This document shows, one piece after another, positions 10,971 to 23,403 of a DNA stretch of 64,000 nt. Position 1 is the first letter of the stretch; each line of letters begins with the position of its first letter. The stretch is from NCBI GenBank assembly GCA_030734395.1, contig JAUZTG010000011.1:558001-622000 (forward strand), in the 5' to 3' direction. Origin of the DNA: Sarocladium kiliense (Eukaryota; Ascomycota; Sordariomycetes; Hypocreales; Sarocladiaceae). A program made the translations under genes and the position numbers. Below the pieces are notes generated by a model. It was not told where the DNA came from, did no database searches, and saw nothing but the letters and a program-made list of their open reading frames with translations.

Positions 10971-13058
10971 TTATATTGCTGGTCGCGAGCTTGTCAACTG
11001 ATAAAAGTCTGGTGCATACTCAACCAGCCACCCTTTCTCGATCTTCGTAATATCCCGAATAAAGATCTTCTCCCCGGTCTCCATAACCTCATGGAAGATC
11101 ACCCAATCTGCCTTGCGATTGAACATCAATGAGCTGGGATGCGCGTGCAACACCGTCCCACCATCAACTGTCCGGAACGTCCCATCCGGCTGCATTCTTG
11201 CAACGTGTGCAAAGTATCCAGCTGTGAGGCACCTCCGAATTTGTTCGGCTTTGTTTACGCTAGATCCTGTGGTGTTCACTTCTGACTTCCCGAGTGATTC
11301 GTCAACGGGTATGTTGAAGCGCTCGAGATAGCGTTTCAGCTGGGCGCGAATGCTGATCGCTCGGGTAAGGGACTTGAAGTTGAGGTGGTTGTCGTGACAG
11401 AACTTTGCCTCTTTTCGGCCTTTCGTGATGAAAGCTTGGTATACGTTCAACAAAGTGAGATGATCTCCCTCCTCCACTGCGAACTTTCTGCGCGAGCTTT
11501 CCATGCGTTTTCGCTCGCCCTCATGGTGGAACCAGACACTGCCACCAAGACTGGTCATGGCAGCGATGGTGAGGATTTCGCTTGTGCAGCTGAAAGTTGG
11601 TGACGAGAGAAGAACCTTAGCCATCATGGGTTCAACAGCTAACTCTGCCATGCGGAAGCCGAGAGGTCTTGTGAGTTTGGCGTACTCATCCAATGCCCCA
11701 AGAGCATACAGTAGCTCCAGCGCCTTGGACATTAGCTCAGCAGGAGGAGCGGTAAGGAAGTCAAATTGGACGACGTTGTCAATTCCGAGAGCTTTGAGCT
11801 GCAAGACTACAGGCGCAAGGTTTGAACGCTGGATTTCCGGAGGGTTGGCCTCGGGCAGATCAAGATAATGCGTCTCCGTATACAGCCTGAAGCACTTTCC
11901 TGGTCTCGTTCGGCCGGCTCGACCAGCTCTTTGAGAAGCCGAGGCTTTCGATATTGGAGTTGCAGTGAGTGTCTCAATTCCCGTGTAGGGGTTGTAGGCT
12001 CGCAGCTTTACGAAGCCACAATCCACGACATAGACGATACCGTCGATAGTGATCGATGCCTCCGCAATATTTGTCGCAAAGACAACCTTACGTGTCTTTT
12101 CCGGTGGTTTGTCAAAGACATACATCTGCTGCTCAGTCGATAGACCTGCGTAGATAGGAAGCGGCAGAATGGCATCGTATTGCTGGCCAAGGTCGGCGGC
12201 TCGCTCAAGGACTGCTTCAACAGCATTGTCGATTTCTTCACGGCCCGTAAGGAACACCAATATGTCTCCTTCAGGCTCTTTCATGTGAATATCGAGAACT
12301 GTGTCGACAGCACGCTCGACGTAGTTCTCGGCGGGTGATTCAAGGTGTAGAATGTCGATAGGGTATGTCCTCCCTTCCAGGCTGACAATGGTACCAATAT
12401 CGGCAGTCGTGCCATCGGCATTCTTGACATCATTGTTGTTTTGCTCGAAGAACCTCAGGAATTGGTCGGCCTGAAGGGTGGCGCTACTGATGATGATTCT
12501 CAGGTCTGGCCGCTTTCTCCGAATTTTCTTAAGGAGACCGAGCAGGATGTCTGTACTGATGGAACGTTCATGGGCCTCATCGACCATGATAACCGAGTAG
12601 CGGCTCAACAGCGGGTCTACCAATGCTTCTCTAATGAGAAGACCGTCTGTGAGAAACTTGATCTTTGTTGATGCTGAAGTGACATCTTCAAACCGGATGG
12701 AGTAGCCGACCTCCTTGCCAACTTCGCAACCGACTTCCTCTGCTACACGGACTGCAACAGTCGTGGCAGCTACCCTTCTGGGCTATACTTTGTTAGCTTT
12801 CGTTTGAGTATTAAGACGCATCGTCTCTTCACTCACCTGCGTGATCCCAATGACCTTGCCATCAGAGCACCAGCCTGCCCGCTCCAGAAACTGGGGAATC
12901 TGAGTTGTCTTTCCTGAGCCAGTTTGGCCAATGATTATGGTGACGGGGAAAGTCTCAACCACATATAGAATGCTCTCCCGGTGTTTCGCGATGGGGAGAA
13001 GGCTTGCTGGCTTATGCAGTGCTGGGATAAATGCTGCGTCAATGCCCAAGTCTGCCAT
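10971..13058 (-). CDS. DHX35: DEAH-box ATP-dependent RNA helicase, DHX35-like
   Basis: Exon 1 (12837-13058) and exon 2 (10971-12782) are joined by a 54-nt intron (GTGAGT/TAG, phase 0), which restores the helicase motif TQPRR. From ATG 13058 the protein has 677 aa. Motif I is GQTGSGKT (44-51), motif II DEAH (142-145), motif III SAT, and motif VI reads QRAGRAGRTRPG. The winged-helix/ratchet and OB-fold regions follow, ending in KIEKGWLVEYAPDFYQ, a tail typical of DHX35. These helicases act in nuclear RNA processing and associate with late spliceosomes. The frame is open upstream to 13260 with no further ATG, so an additional upstream exon is possible. It is divergent from the CUE gene. Confidence 0.9.
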
Positions 13059-13504
13059 GGTGAGCGTCGGGAGGACCTTGTCACCTATTCGGATCTGCCA
13101 TGTTCCTGCCTCCGGGATTCTCAGCTTGTGTATCGGCTGAGGATTTTTGCAGCACTTCGCATGTATGCTCACTGCAAACTCAAACACTTCGACATCAAGA
13201 TCTGAGTGAACATGGCTTGCTCCATCCAATGGTGACACTTGGGAAAGCGCGACGATCGCTCATGAGGTGTGGCTAGTGACGTGGCGTAGTTGTGGCTCAG
13301 ACAGCTATCCCGTGAGGGTGGGGCAACGTCATTGGAGTCGCGGCATCCCCCTCGCCTCCGTCGTCAAGAACACCTCCGACACCAAGCTTGTTTCGTTGTC
13401 TCTTTTGCATAAATCCACTCCTTACGATTCCTCATTCCCCTCAAAAAGGTTTCTCGACTACAAACATTGAGGTTTTGCGCAATAGAATTCATCTCACTTG
13501 CAAA
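13059..13504. promoter_or_regulatory. bidirectional promoter, helicase / CUE protein
   Basis: This 446-bp interval lies between divergently oriented start codons. Part of it (13059-13259) is open in frame with the helicase and could be an upstream coding segment if splicing adds a start. No TATA-like element is obvious. Confidence 0.5.
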
Positions 13505-14965
13505 ATGGCAGCTCCTACAGAGACAGTAAGTTGTACTACATGTTCTCTTGAGGACAGCCTTGCATGGTTGCCCGTCGGCACAGGACTCACCATGGAGTAG
13601 ACCAAGCCAAACACGGACAGCGGCGCCGAGTCACCTACGACGGCCAGGCCTCTGGACCTGGATGATGACGATGTTCAGGAGACCGGAATCATCAGCGAAG
13701 AGGGTACAACTACAACGCCAAGCGGGACTACAACGAAGCCGATGCAAGCTACTGTCGAGGATGAAGGCCCCAAACCGGCAAAGCCTCAGCGACCACCGAC
13801 CGAAGCGCAAACCAACGAGATGATTCTGAAGGAGGCTTTCCCTACCGTTGATAATGGAGTCATCAAAGCTGTCTTGAGGGCGAGCGGTGGCAAGGTTGAG
13901 CCAGCTTTCAATGCGCTTCTGGGTGAGCCTATGCGACTGCACCACGTCTACCGGCACATGTCACTAACCGAAGGCGAACAGAGATGACTGATCCCGACGC
14001 TGTGAAGAACGAGCCTGAGGAGTCTGCTCCGCCGCCACCGCCCCCACGGCCGACCGGTCCTCGAGCACAGATGTCACAGCTCGAGGCCGACGAGCTCTAT
14101 GCACGCCAGCTCGCGGAGCACTACAATAATGTTGGCGCCTACGAAGCTCGTACATCGAGCCGCAACCCAGACGGACGACCAAGGCCGCGTGCCCAGCAGG
14201 GCTGGGATGAGGAAGACCGCGAACACAGCTTCCTCGACGACGACCTTCCTGTCATTCGGGACAACTTGCGCAAGGGCTTTATGGAAACTCAGAAGCAGGT
14301 CAATGGATGGATCAGCAACATTCGCAAGAAGATCGAGGAGAACTTCGACGAGAGTGAACAGGGCGGACCCTCTGGTCAGGGTCAGCAAGGGCAGCAACAG
14401 TATGGTCAATATGCTCGACAAGGACCTGGTCGTCGCAGTGGCGATTATCACAGATACGATGCCGACCCACAGGTGCTTAGTGACGACTTTGCAGGCATGA
14501 AGTTCGCTTCTGATGGAAGTAAGTCGAAACCTGGATGGGGTGTGGCAGCATTGAGTTAACCAGGAAACAGCACCTGTCAATCAGCAAACCAGCGGTGTTT
14601 ACCGCCCTCCTCAGTCGTCATCACCAGCACCTGGCAGTGGAAGGAGAGTTGGTTTCAAGGAGGAGACTGACGAGATCAACATGTATGACAGCTCACCCAA
14701 GGTGCCACCGAAGGACACTCCTCCATCCGGGGGAAAGGCCAGCAAGTGGCAGCCGCTTTCGAGTGTCGACCCCAACCCAATTGGAGACAATGATCCGTTC
14801 AGCCTGGGCGACAGCGAGGACGAAAAGGATGCAAAGGATGCAAAGGAGAAGCCGAAGGACAGCAAAGCAGATGAGAGTGAGAGACTGAAGCAAGCTGCGG
14901 CAGAGGCGATGGCAGATAGCCTAGTCGACCCGGCAAAGGAGGACACGCCGGCAAAGAAGAGCTAA
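13505..14965 (+). CDS. CUE-domain ubiquitin-binding protein (Cue5-like)
   Basis: Four exons (13505-13525, 13601-13922, 13982-14518, 14571-14965) give 424 aa. The first exon encodes only seven residues. A CUE domain sits at about residues 80-120 (NEMILKEAFPTVDNGVIKAV through PAFNALLEM), containing the FP and terminal LL signatures that contact ubiquitin. It is followed by a Pro-rich linker, the conserved YARQLAEHYN stretch, a Gly/Gln-rich segment and an acidic, Lys-rich tail. Domain order fits Cue5, a selective-autophagy receptor that links ubiquitinated aggregates to Atg8. An Atg8-interacting motif was not pinned down (WQPL near the C-terminus is a candidate). Introns use GTAAGT, GTGAGC and GTAAGT donors. 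Confidence 0.85.
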
Positions 14966-17191
14966 ATATGTGCACATACGACTGTAATAGGGCGATTCTT
15001 ATGATCTGAAAGAAGAATAGGCGGCGACTATTATGATGCGTTTTGGCCCAGCGAGGTGGCAGACATGATTCCCAGGTAGTACTCCATATAAATCAACAGA
15101 TTGCAACAAGCATCAGAAGCCAAATCGCCGGGTCCCAATGGTTCTGCTAAGCACGTGCACGTTTTCGCTGATTACATCTAAGAGGATATGAAGGTCTTCG
15201 CTGAGGCCGCGGGGTGAAGGTGGTGGATGGCAGTAGAAAGCAGCCCACGTGAGCAATGACGATACGTTGATGCGATGAACCCCTGGCGACGTTGCCTAGT
15301 GGGGGAGTACAAGCTTTCGAGGAGTCGTTGCGTTATTTCTGGAGCATCAATGCTGCGGGTTGGACAGTGGTAGCAACAATGAATTGACCGAGGTGAGGGT
15401 TGGTAAGTGCTGATGGAAGGGTAGCGTCGAACCTATCGCTGGAGCACGGGGCAGGATGAAGGACGGGGATTGGATGCAAGGAACGGGCTGCGGGAGGGAC
15501 ATTGGCGCATTAGTGGCAGTGGAGATGGAGATGGAGATGGAAGCGCTGGCAGAGCGGTCGGTCTACTGCACGGCTAGGGTGCGGTCGAGTGGGCAGATGG
15601 GGATTTCTGGATATTAAATCGATGTGTGGGAGAAGGGCGAAATTGTAGAGACCGTGACTGGAATTCTTGTGAAGAGGAAAAGTTGCAGCGTGCCTGAGGC
15701 CGTAGAATAGAGTTCAATGAGGGATACGGCAGATACTGGGAGTGAAAATACTAAAGGATATTCAGAGGCCCAAGTACATTCCTGGATCGCGTTAGTGGCC
15801 GTTACCGCGATTCCAGCCAGAAAGGAACCTACGGCGCTGAAGCCGGACAACCTCGCAGGGTGGGGCACCCCTCCCACCGTGCTTCAAGGCTTTTGGGACC
15901 CGACCCGACGTCGACCCTCTCACCACTGCACCGCCGGCCGAGTACCATCCCAAGCAGAACCCGCCCGTATGCACCAAAAGGCCCTGCAACTTGTCCCGGC
16001 CGCCATGGGAGATCGAGACCCTTACCCTTGCTCCCTGCGGCACTGAAGAAAGACCTTGCGAATCATTTGACTGGGCTGGGAGTCTTGGATCTGCCCCCCG
16101 CCTTGACACCCCAGCTGATTGCAGCTTGACTCGAGACATCATCATTACCGTGGTGAACTCGACTCGGCCTGGACAACCTCCCTCTACCAGCCATCCGTTG
16201 CAACACCCACAGTTTCCTCACCAGGTATGAGAATTTCAGCAAGCATCTCAAGACGTCACCCTTACGTCTGAGCTCCAGGCGAGTGCCATCTCATTCCCTC
16301 ATCTTACACGCCTTTTGCTTGACCACGCATTCATTCGGCAAGGCTTTGCCGCTCCTCGCCCTATACCAAACCCCAAGGCTGCACGCAGACACCATATAAC
16401 TCACCGAAGTCTTAGCCATGTGAACCTGACTGACGTTGTCGATCGGCAGAAACCGTTTCCCCCCAGCGGCTCCTCCCGCCACACACTTCTTTCTCCTGTT
16501 AGTTCCGCCTACCACGTTGTCTGGTCCCTGGCTCGGTCACTCTTTTGACCTCATCCCACGTCCTGTCACTCTCTCCTCCTTGTTCACCCCCTGCTTGAGT
16601 TCCTGGGACGACGATTGCAACTTGTCATCGTCCTGCACATCTCATGGGCCTCGGTCTCTGACGGAACTATTACTCACTTATTCCTAGATTCAGGTTAAAA
16701 CCACCGGACCAAGAGATAACCTGTCGATCTTTGGACACGTAGCAGACATTGCGAGGACAAGCCACGCTGAGCTGAGGAAACCCGGTACTTCGGAAACCCC
16801 CCCACGCGCTCGTCCTACCGTCGCCTTCTCCATTCGTCACCGAGCTGCTGCAGAACTACCTTGCAGCGCCGGCACTCCTCTTACCGTCCACTCTCCTGCG
16901 CCCCAGCATGCTGTGAATCCCTACCAGCTTCTCGGATCATCGCTTCTGTCTCGCCACTCTCAGCTTTGCGTCGCGGCTGACTACGCACCCCGCTCTCACT
17001 CGTCCCTGCCTCCACATACCCAGTACCAGCCTCTGGACACCACTCCTAGATTTGCCATATCTCTCCTCCGACATCTTGTCTCCGGAAAAGCCGCTTGAAC
17101 TCAGTCTGCAGGGAACCGCCTGGGTAACTGCAAGTCCGCCTGCTACAGCGACAGCTCCCCAAGTCGCCTGTGACTGGGATCCGCTAGCACC
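14966..17191. other. long leader/promoter region upstream of PHO81
   Basis: This 2.2-kb gap has no supported gene. It includes a (GGAGAT)3 microsatellite at 15521-15540. From about 16,150 to 17,190 the plus strand is pyrimidine-rich with short C/T runs, as in long fungal 5' leaders, and holds several short upstream frames (for example 16913-17098). The initiator codon of the next gene is split at its right edge. Confidence 0.55.
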
Positions 17192-20100
17192 ATGTAAGCT
17201 ACCCATGCATATCCTTTTCTTTGGTTTTGCTCTGCCTCGTGTTCGTCCCCTGCACTATGCTATGCTTTTGTCAAGCAAGCATAGCTGTCCTTGGCTTTTC
17301 ACCCCTCAACTTGACAACCCAGTGAACACCTTGCGGGATAGGGTCAACGCTGACACACATCAGGAAATTCGGCAAGCAGATCCAGAAGCGCCAACTTGAG
17401 GTCCCTGAATACGCTGCTAGCTTTGTCAACTACAAGGCTCTGAAAAAGGTACGTGATGTCTGTCTATTATTCCTGTCCCGCCCTTTCTTCACTGAGGTGA
17501 CTTCCATCGCCCTACCCCCATTGGGAGTGTATCGACAGAGAATGTCTGCCCCCATAGAGCAGCATTCTGAACCACCCTTCCCTGCCTTACTGTAACACAG
17601 CTTCTGGTTAGCAACTCTTTGGAACCCCAAAAGTCTGTGGCCAGCCAAGATAGCGCCCGTGTGTGGCTGACATCACTTCTGTAGCTCATCAAAAAGCTCT
17701 CCGCAACTCCCACCCTCGCTGCCCAAAATGACATTAGCCGATCGGCGACGTCCGCAGACTCTCAGGCCGCACTGCAGGCCAACAAGGCTACCTTCTTTTT
17801 TCAATTGGTAGGCTCCTTCACTCGACTCAGATGATGATTGTTCCTTTCCACTTACTGAACGCCGATCAGGAGCGCGAGTTAGACAAGGTCAATGCTTTCT
17901 ACCTGCAAAAGGAAGAAGAGGTTCGTCATCCACACTCGCACACATCCCAGTTTGAATTGGATACTAATATACCTTGAAGCTCAAAATCCGACTAAGAACG
18001 CTCCTCGACAAGAAGAAAGTCCTTCAAACAAGAGAGGGCGTCTCAAGACGATCAGCCAAGTTCACGACACTTGAGGAAGGCTTTCAGCAATTTGCTACAG
18101 ATCTGAACAAACTTCAACAGTTCGTGGAGATCAATGGGACCGCGTTCTCCAAGATCTTGAAGAAGTGGGACAAGACATCCAAGTCCAAGACGAAGGAGTT
18201 GTACCTGTCAAGAGCAGTGGAGGTCCAGCCATTCTTCAATGCCACTGTCATCAGCGAACTCTCGGATCAGGCTACCACCAGTCTACAAGACCTGGGCGCC
18301 TGGTCTGATGGCATTCAGGTCAACTTTCAGAACTCAGGGCACGTCGTAACGAGTCAACATTTCATTGGCACAGATGAGGGAGATGCCGATACCCTCCTGC
18401 TCGACACTGTCATTACTGGCAACCTCGAGAGCCTTCGAGACCTTTTATCGAGGATGCAGTCGACTGCAGATAAGCCCGAAGGGGATAACTCCATCAGCGA
18501 CCGTGTCACCCGGACGTTCCTTGCGGCAATACACGAAGCACCCTATGAGTCTCTTGACGTTCTGATGAAGACAGGGCTCGTGGATCTCAGCTCATATGAC
18601 GATATCAATGAGCGAGACTGTTTACACCAAGCTGCCATCTACGGCAAGCACCATGTAATGCAATGGGGCTTGGATGCTGGTGTTCCTGTTGATCGCACGG
18701 ATGTATACGGCCGCGTGCCGCTGCATTATGCCAGCTTGCACGGCCGGCTTGGTATGGTCGAGGCACTTTTGAATGGTAAGTTGTTCGAAAAGTACAGCAC
18801 CGACTTTTCTTTTCAATTCTAACCTTCCTAGCCAACCCGAAAACTATCGATTTGATCGATCACGACAACTTCACACCTTTGATTCATTCCATCATCCAGG
18901 GTCACCTCGATTGCGTAGAATCCCTGCTGTCGAAAAACGCTCGTATCGACCCCGTTTCCAGCTCAGATCACGTACCTCTAAACCTGGCATGTGAGCATGG
19001 TTCAGTGACAGTGGTAGAAATGCTGCTGAAACACGGAGCCAAGATTCTTCCTGATGCTGAGGGACTCTACCCACAGCACCTGGTTGCAAGATCGGGGCAA
19101 ACATCAGAACTCCTCCTGCTACTGAGGAGATACGGCGCTGATTTAGATCAGATCGACAAGCTCTACGGATGGACACCACTTGTTCACGCCGCCAGTGATG
19201 GCAATGTTGACTGTCTCCAAGCACTGCTGAAAGCCGGCGTCAATCCCAACATCCTGGATGAGAAGGATCTGCCAGCTATGTACTATGCCGCCTGGGAAGG
19301 TCATCTCGAGTGCATGAAGCTTCTCATGCCAGTAAACACCAAGAAGCGCGCAAGCCCGGCTATTACACAGCCATCTCTGGGACCGATGGGGAGTAGCAAC
19401 GCTCCAGCACCGATGTCGCTTGATCCCGATGCGATCCCCTTCTTCGAGCTACCACCGCCGATTATTCCCTTGCGACGTTACGGACACAACTTCCTCGACA
19501 CGAAAACTGTTGTGCAGCTCAGCTTCGAGGAGACTGGCGAGCCTCCTCTCATCTTCTTTCAGGACGGAAAATACCCCGCCGCTCGTCTTACCATCTCCTC
19601 AAAGCTCTCCGAGCTCATTCCGAAGAACATCATTCTCCCCTTTCAGGAAGATACTCGAACAGTGTCTTTCCAAGTTGACAACCTCGATACATTTTCTCTA
19701 GACTTTGATGTGTTTCCTACGTATGGCGCTAAGGTCATTGCAAAGACAGTTGTTTTACCTAGTACGTTTAAGACGATGCATGGCAGCTCAACGTGTTGCC
19801 TGCCGCTCTTCGATCCTCGGTTGAGAGCCATTGGACAGATCAGCTTCAACGCACAAGTCATCAAACCTTTCAAAGGCCAACCCCTTGAAATCACCGACTT
19901 CGAGACATATTGGAAGGCAACTAGCCAGCTTGACCAGCCGACGAACGCGGTTGTCACTGGTTCGAGTCTGTCAGGCGACTATGTCCGTCTGTTTGTTCAG
20001 TATACCAGCGACGGGGTGCCCGTTATCTGGCCTCGCTGGACAATCTTGTGCGGAGGACTGGAGATCCCTGTTTGCAGACTGTCGTTGGAACAGTTCCTTG

Positions 20101-20863
20101 CCATTACAGAACGGAACCCTTCACGCTCAGAGCTGTCGAATTTACCGTCCAAGACGTCTGAGAACATTGCTGAGATCTACCACATTCTGGCAACAGCTGG
20201 TATTACCCTTCAAGGTGCCCTCTCGATTCTCCCTGCTGGAGTACACGTCAACCTCCAGGTCCTCTACCCAACCGCTGAGGAAGAGAAGACGCATGCCTTG
20301 GGCCCCGCTCTTGATATCAACCTTTTTGTGGATGAGATCCTCACCATCGTTTTCGACCATGCGAGAGCACAAAGAGCTCAGTCTGCCCATGCTGTCCGGT
20401 CCATTGTGTTCAGCAGTTACCACGCTAGACTTTGCACAGCGCTGAACTGGAAGCAACCCAACTTCCCTGTCTTCCTTTGTAATGACCTGGGCCGGGAGGG
20501 GTCGCTGGTTGGGATGCAGGCCGCGCAAAGTAGCGGGCGGAGAAGTGCTTCGGTAAAGGAGGTGGTGAGAATCGCACAGACGAACAACCTCATGGGACTG
20601 ATCTGTTACTCTGGACTTTTGGTAAGCCTTGCCCTCAACTCTCTCGCCCATGCATCGACTGCTGACACGCCACTTCGCAGGAAATGGTTCCCGCCTTAGT
20701 AGATGCGATCAAGTCCCACGGTCTCGCGCTCGTGATGGACAAATCATCCGAGACACCCAACGCAAGCCCTCAGACTCAGCCGTTCCCGAATGGTCCGAAG
20801 GGCATTGACGGTGTTCTGAGGAGTCACGGGATTTTGCGGTTCAACGATTCTATAGACATGTAG
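17192..20863 (+). CDS. PHO81: PHO81/NUC-2-type phosphate-sensing CDK inhibitor
   Basis: Seven exons (17192-17193, 17364-17448, 17685-17807, 17870-17920, 17980-18775, 18832-20621, 20681-20863) give 1009 aa. The first coding exon is only AT; the 170-nt intron ends in CAG and the next base is the G of ATG, giving MKFGKQIQ, the classic SPX start. The SPX domain occupies about residues 1-175. Ankyrin repeats span about 240-490 (for example RVPLHYASLHGR, NFTPLIHSIIQG, GWTPLVHAASDG). A GDPD-like C-terminus follows, with DINLFVDEIL and VFLCNDLGREG. Pho81/NUC-2 inhibits the Pho80-Pho85 (PREG-PGOV) kinase when phosphate is low, activating the Pho4/NUC-1 regulon. SPX domains bind inositol pyrophosphates. 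All seven joins keep frame. Confidence 0.93.
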
Positions 20864-21073
20864 CCTTCGCTGGAGGAGGAAGACTTCGGAATGGAAGCAA
20901 CGTAATAGACCGTCTTGAGAAATCTTGGGCTTGGTGGAGGCGTTTCTGCTTTATGAACGGTGTATGGATGCCCTGGCGTCGTTCTCGCTGGTGTTGGGTG
21001 GATGATAGATTGGCATACTGTCAAAGGGTATCAAAGATCAATTCACTCTTGTCGTTATTCTTCATGTGCCGCC

Positions 21074-21773
21074 TCATGCGCCCTTGTAGCTGTACTTCAA
21101 AGCCCCCAACTCTGCCTCGGGATCAACACTCCCCATAACGACCTTCGCAACCACAATAACACCAAACACCACACCCGGCAGATTCCCCATTCCAACCCAT
21201 CGAAACGCCCCCTTCCACGCCTCCCCGCTCACCAAGCCCAACAAAACCAACACCCCAACTAACCCCAGATTCAACCACGGAAGCCATGTCTCCAACGGCG
21301 AGTTCTCGCCCATCACCTCTCGCTTCATCTGGTGTTGTTTCTTCCTCGCGGTCGTATTACTGGAAGAGCTCCAGGCGTCGAGAGCGGGGAAGCCGGTAGA
21401 GGTATGGGGGAAACGGAGGAGGAGGAAGGTTGAGGAGGCGAGGGATGTTAGGGCGAGGAGGGAGAGGAGGGTTGTTCTCGGGTGGAAGACGGTTGTGAGG
21501 TACGGGAGGGAGGAGAGGATGGGGAGGGCGAGGAGGAGAGTGTGGAATTGGGTGTTTCGGGTTGTGTTTTCGGCGGTGAGGCGGGCGATGTAGGATTCTT
21601 GCTCTGAGGGAAATGTTAGGCCAGCTTCTTGGAAGAGGAAGACAAGGAGAATGGGCAGGTAGGTAGGTACCTTGTTCGTCCATCGCTTCGGGGTCGGAGT
21701 TTGAGGCGTCGTCGTCGGCTGGGTAGTGGAATGTCTTGCGGAGACGGGCGGAGGCGTTGTTGACGTTGGCCAT
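21074..21773 (-). CDS. conserved small membrane protein
   Basis: Exon 1 (21671-21773) and exon 2 (21074-21603) join across a 67-nt intron (GTACCT/CAG, phase 1) to give 210 aa. The soluble acidic N-terminus (HYPADDDASNSDPEAMDEQ) is followed by hydrophobic segments at about residues 55-75 (TLLLALPILSSLPYLT), 80-98, 150-170 (WLPWLNLGLVGVLVLLGLV) and 180-198 (LPGVVFGVIVVAKVVMG). Proteins of this shape are widespread and uncharacterised in filamentous ascomycetes, possibly in the endoplasmic reticulum. No catalytic motif is visible. It converges with PHO81, 210 bp away. Confidence 0.72.
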
Positions 21774-21989
21774 GATGCTGTCTTGCGCGCTGTAGAGAGT
21801 ACGTGGCGGTGGTGGTGTTGTCAAAAGGTTGAAGCTTGTGCTGCCTTGCCTCGTGATTGTCTGTGGCACAAAGCTGATGTGCCTTATTATGACGTTGGCA
21901 GGCAGCAGGCATTAAGCTGAAAGCCCCACTCCAAGCCAACCCACTCAAGCGCATCAACAGAACTGCCCGCAGCAGTCTCCTAATAACTA

Positions 21990-22074
21990 TGTTAGCAATC
22001 TATTAATTATGTACGATAGAGTCAGAATAGCTACATTCAAGAGACCAGAGTAGTATAGATTCTCTACTACAACA
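21990..22074. mobile_element. possible short solo LTR relic
   Basis: An AT-rich 85-bp stretch begins TGTTAG and ends CTACAACA, the TG...CA termini with short inverted ends seen in LTRs. The flanks do not show a clean target duplication. The following 22080-22160 segment is abruptly GC-rich and includes the inverted repeat GCGGGC/GCCCGC. Evidence is weak. Confidence 0.3.
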
Positions 22075-23403
22075 GTTTTAAATTGAGGTGGGTTGCGCGG
22101 GCACGGTTGGCCCGCGTCCCTTGCCCTCACGAGGGTGCCTTGCGTTACCCTAAGGCGGTTTCTTTTTACATCATTGTTCAGAAATACAGCTAGACTCCCG
22201 TCGCTTGAAGTTGCGTATCATGGGTCTGAAGAGAAGAGCGCTCTCATACATATTCTGCTATGATAGCTCATTTTCGGTTTTCCCAGCTAAGTGAGCCGGA
22301 GGTGGGTGCAGGGTGAGTCGTCTAAACATTTGGCTTGCTCGTCTTGATGCGCTCCCTGCAACCATTTAAATGGGTGGCTAGCACTTTCAAAGCTTTAATA
22401 TATCATATAGTCACGTTGTAACTCTTTCCATGAGCACCTACTAAGTAGCCGGATTTGGTTGAAGCTCGTTAAACATGCAATAGCACGGCGACATAGAGCT
22501 CTCAAACTGGTTCTTGATGCCCTTCCGCTAACATAACCCATTTCTCCTCCATAATTCCCCTTTCTTGCAGCCTTTTCAAGACCTGAATAGTCCAACCTTG
22601 GCAGTTTTCCGTAGCCATAGCTCGATTCTCGGCTTTTGGAGGAGGTTCGTGTTCCATGTAGCGTTGGACAAGCCGCTCGATGTTTTGATCAATAGTTGCG
22701 ACAACTTATGAGGCGTCGAAGCTGGGGAAGCTCAGAAGTCCGACGTCTGGGGCGCAGGAGTACTGTATGAATGTTGCATCCTGACAATGCCGGGGTCGAT
22801 TTCTTCGATGATAGCGCCAGGCTGCTGGCTCAGTAGTCGTCGTTCACTGCTGGCATATCCTAACCCTCCGGATGGGCCAGCAGATTCTAGGAGACGAGCG
22901 AATAGCTGCAGAGATGAAGTTGAGATATCAGGGTGCTGTGATCGTGCTTTGGACAATTCTTGCCTGTGCCCTTGAGAAGCAATGGGAAGATGGTGGGGTA
23001 AGAGGTGAGTGCTGCAGTAAGACCACATGGCGCACTCTTTCGACGAAATGCTAAGAGGACATTAGTCCAGAGGACTGTCTATCGGGCCCACCAAACCAAC
23101 GGCCTTACTTCACTCACGCCGTAAAGCCCATTATCTACCGCTGGCTCACTTGATAGTGTGCTCTTCGAGCAGACACGAGTCACGGCAGGAGACGGTATAC
23201 TTTGTTCAGTGCTTTTTCACTTGAGACGAGGATCCTTCGTCGTCTACCGACGCGGAAAGTCACTTAGGTCTAAGGCAATGCCAGGTGTCGCGTTCAGTGT
23301 GTCTTAGGTTTTGGATATTGCATCAGAGTGACATGAATACTGTTCTGTGTATATATGCTTTTCAACGCCGAACTGGCCCTAGACACCGCCTGGATGTGTC
23401 GTG
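22075..23403. other. intergenic, no supported gene
   Basis: This 1.3-kb stretch holds a possible TE remnant at its left edge. A 98-codon minus frame at 22732-23028 has an ATG but no family resemblance and no clear intron. Nothing else can be supported. Confidence 0.45.

Noticed and set aside
13059..13238. Helicase N-terminal extension starting at GTG 13238
   Set aside because: Starts without ATG; no DHX35-like sequence in the extension. ATG 13058 has an ACCATGG context. An extra upstream exon remains possible and is noted.
22732..23028. 98-codon minus-strand frame with ATG
   Set aside because: No recognisable family, no good intron to extend it; kept only as a note in the intergenic entry.
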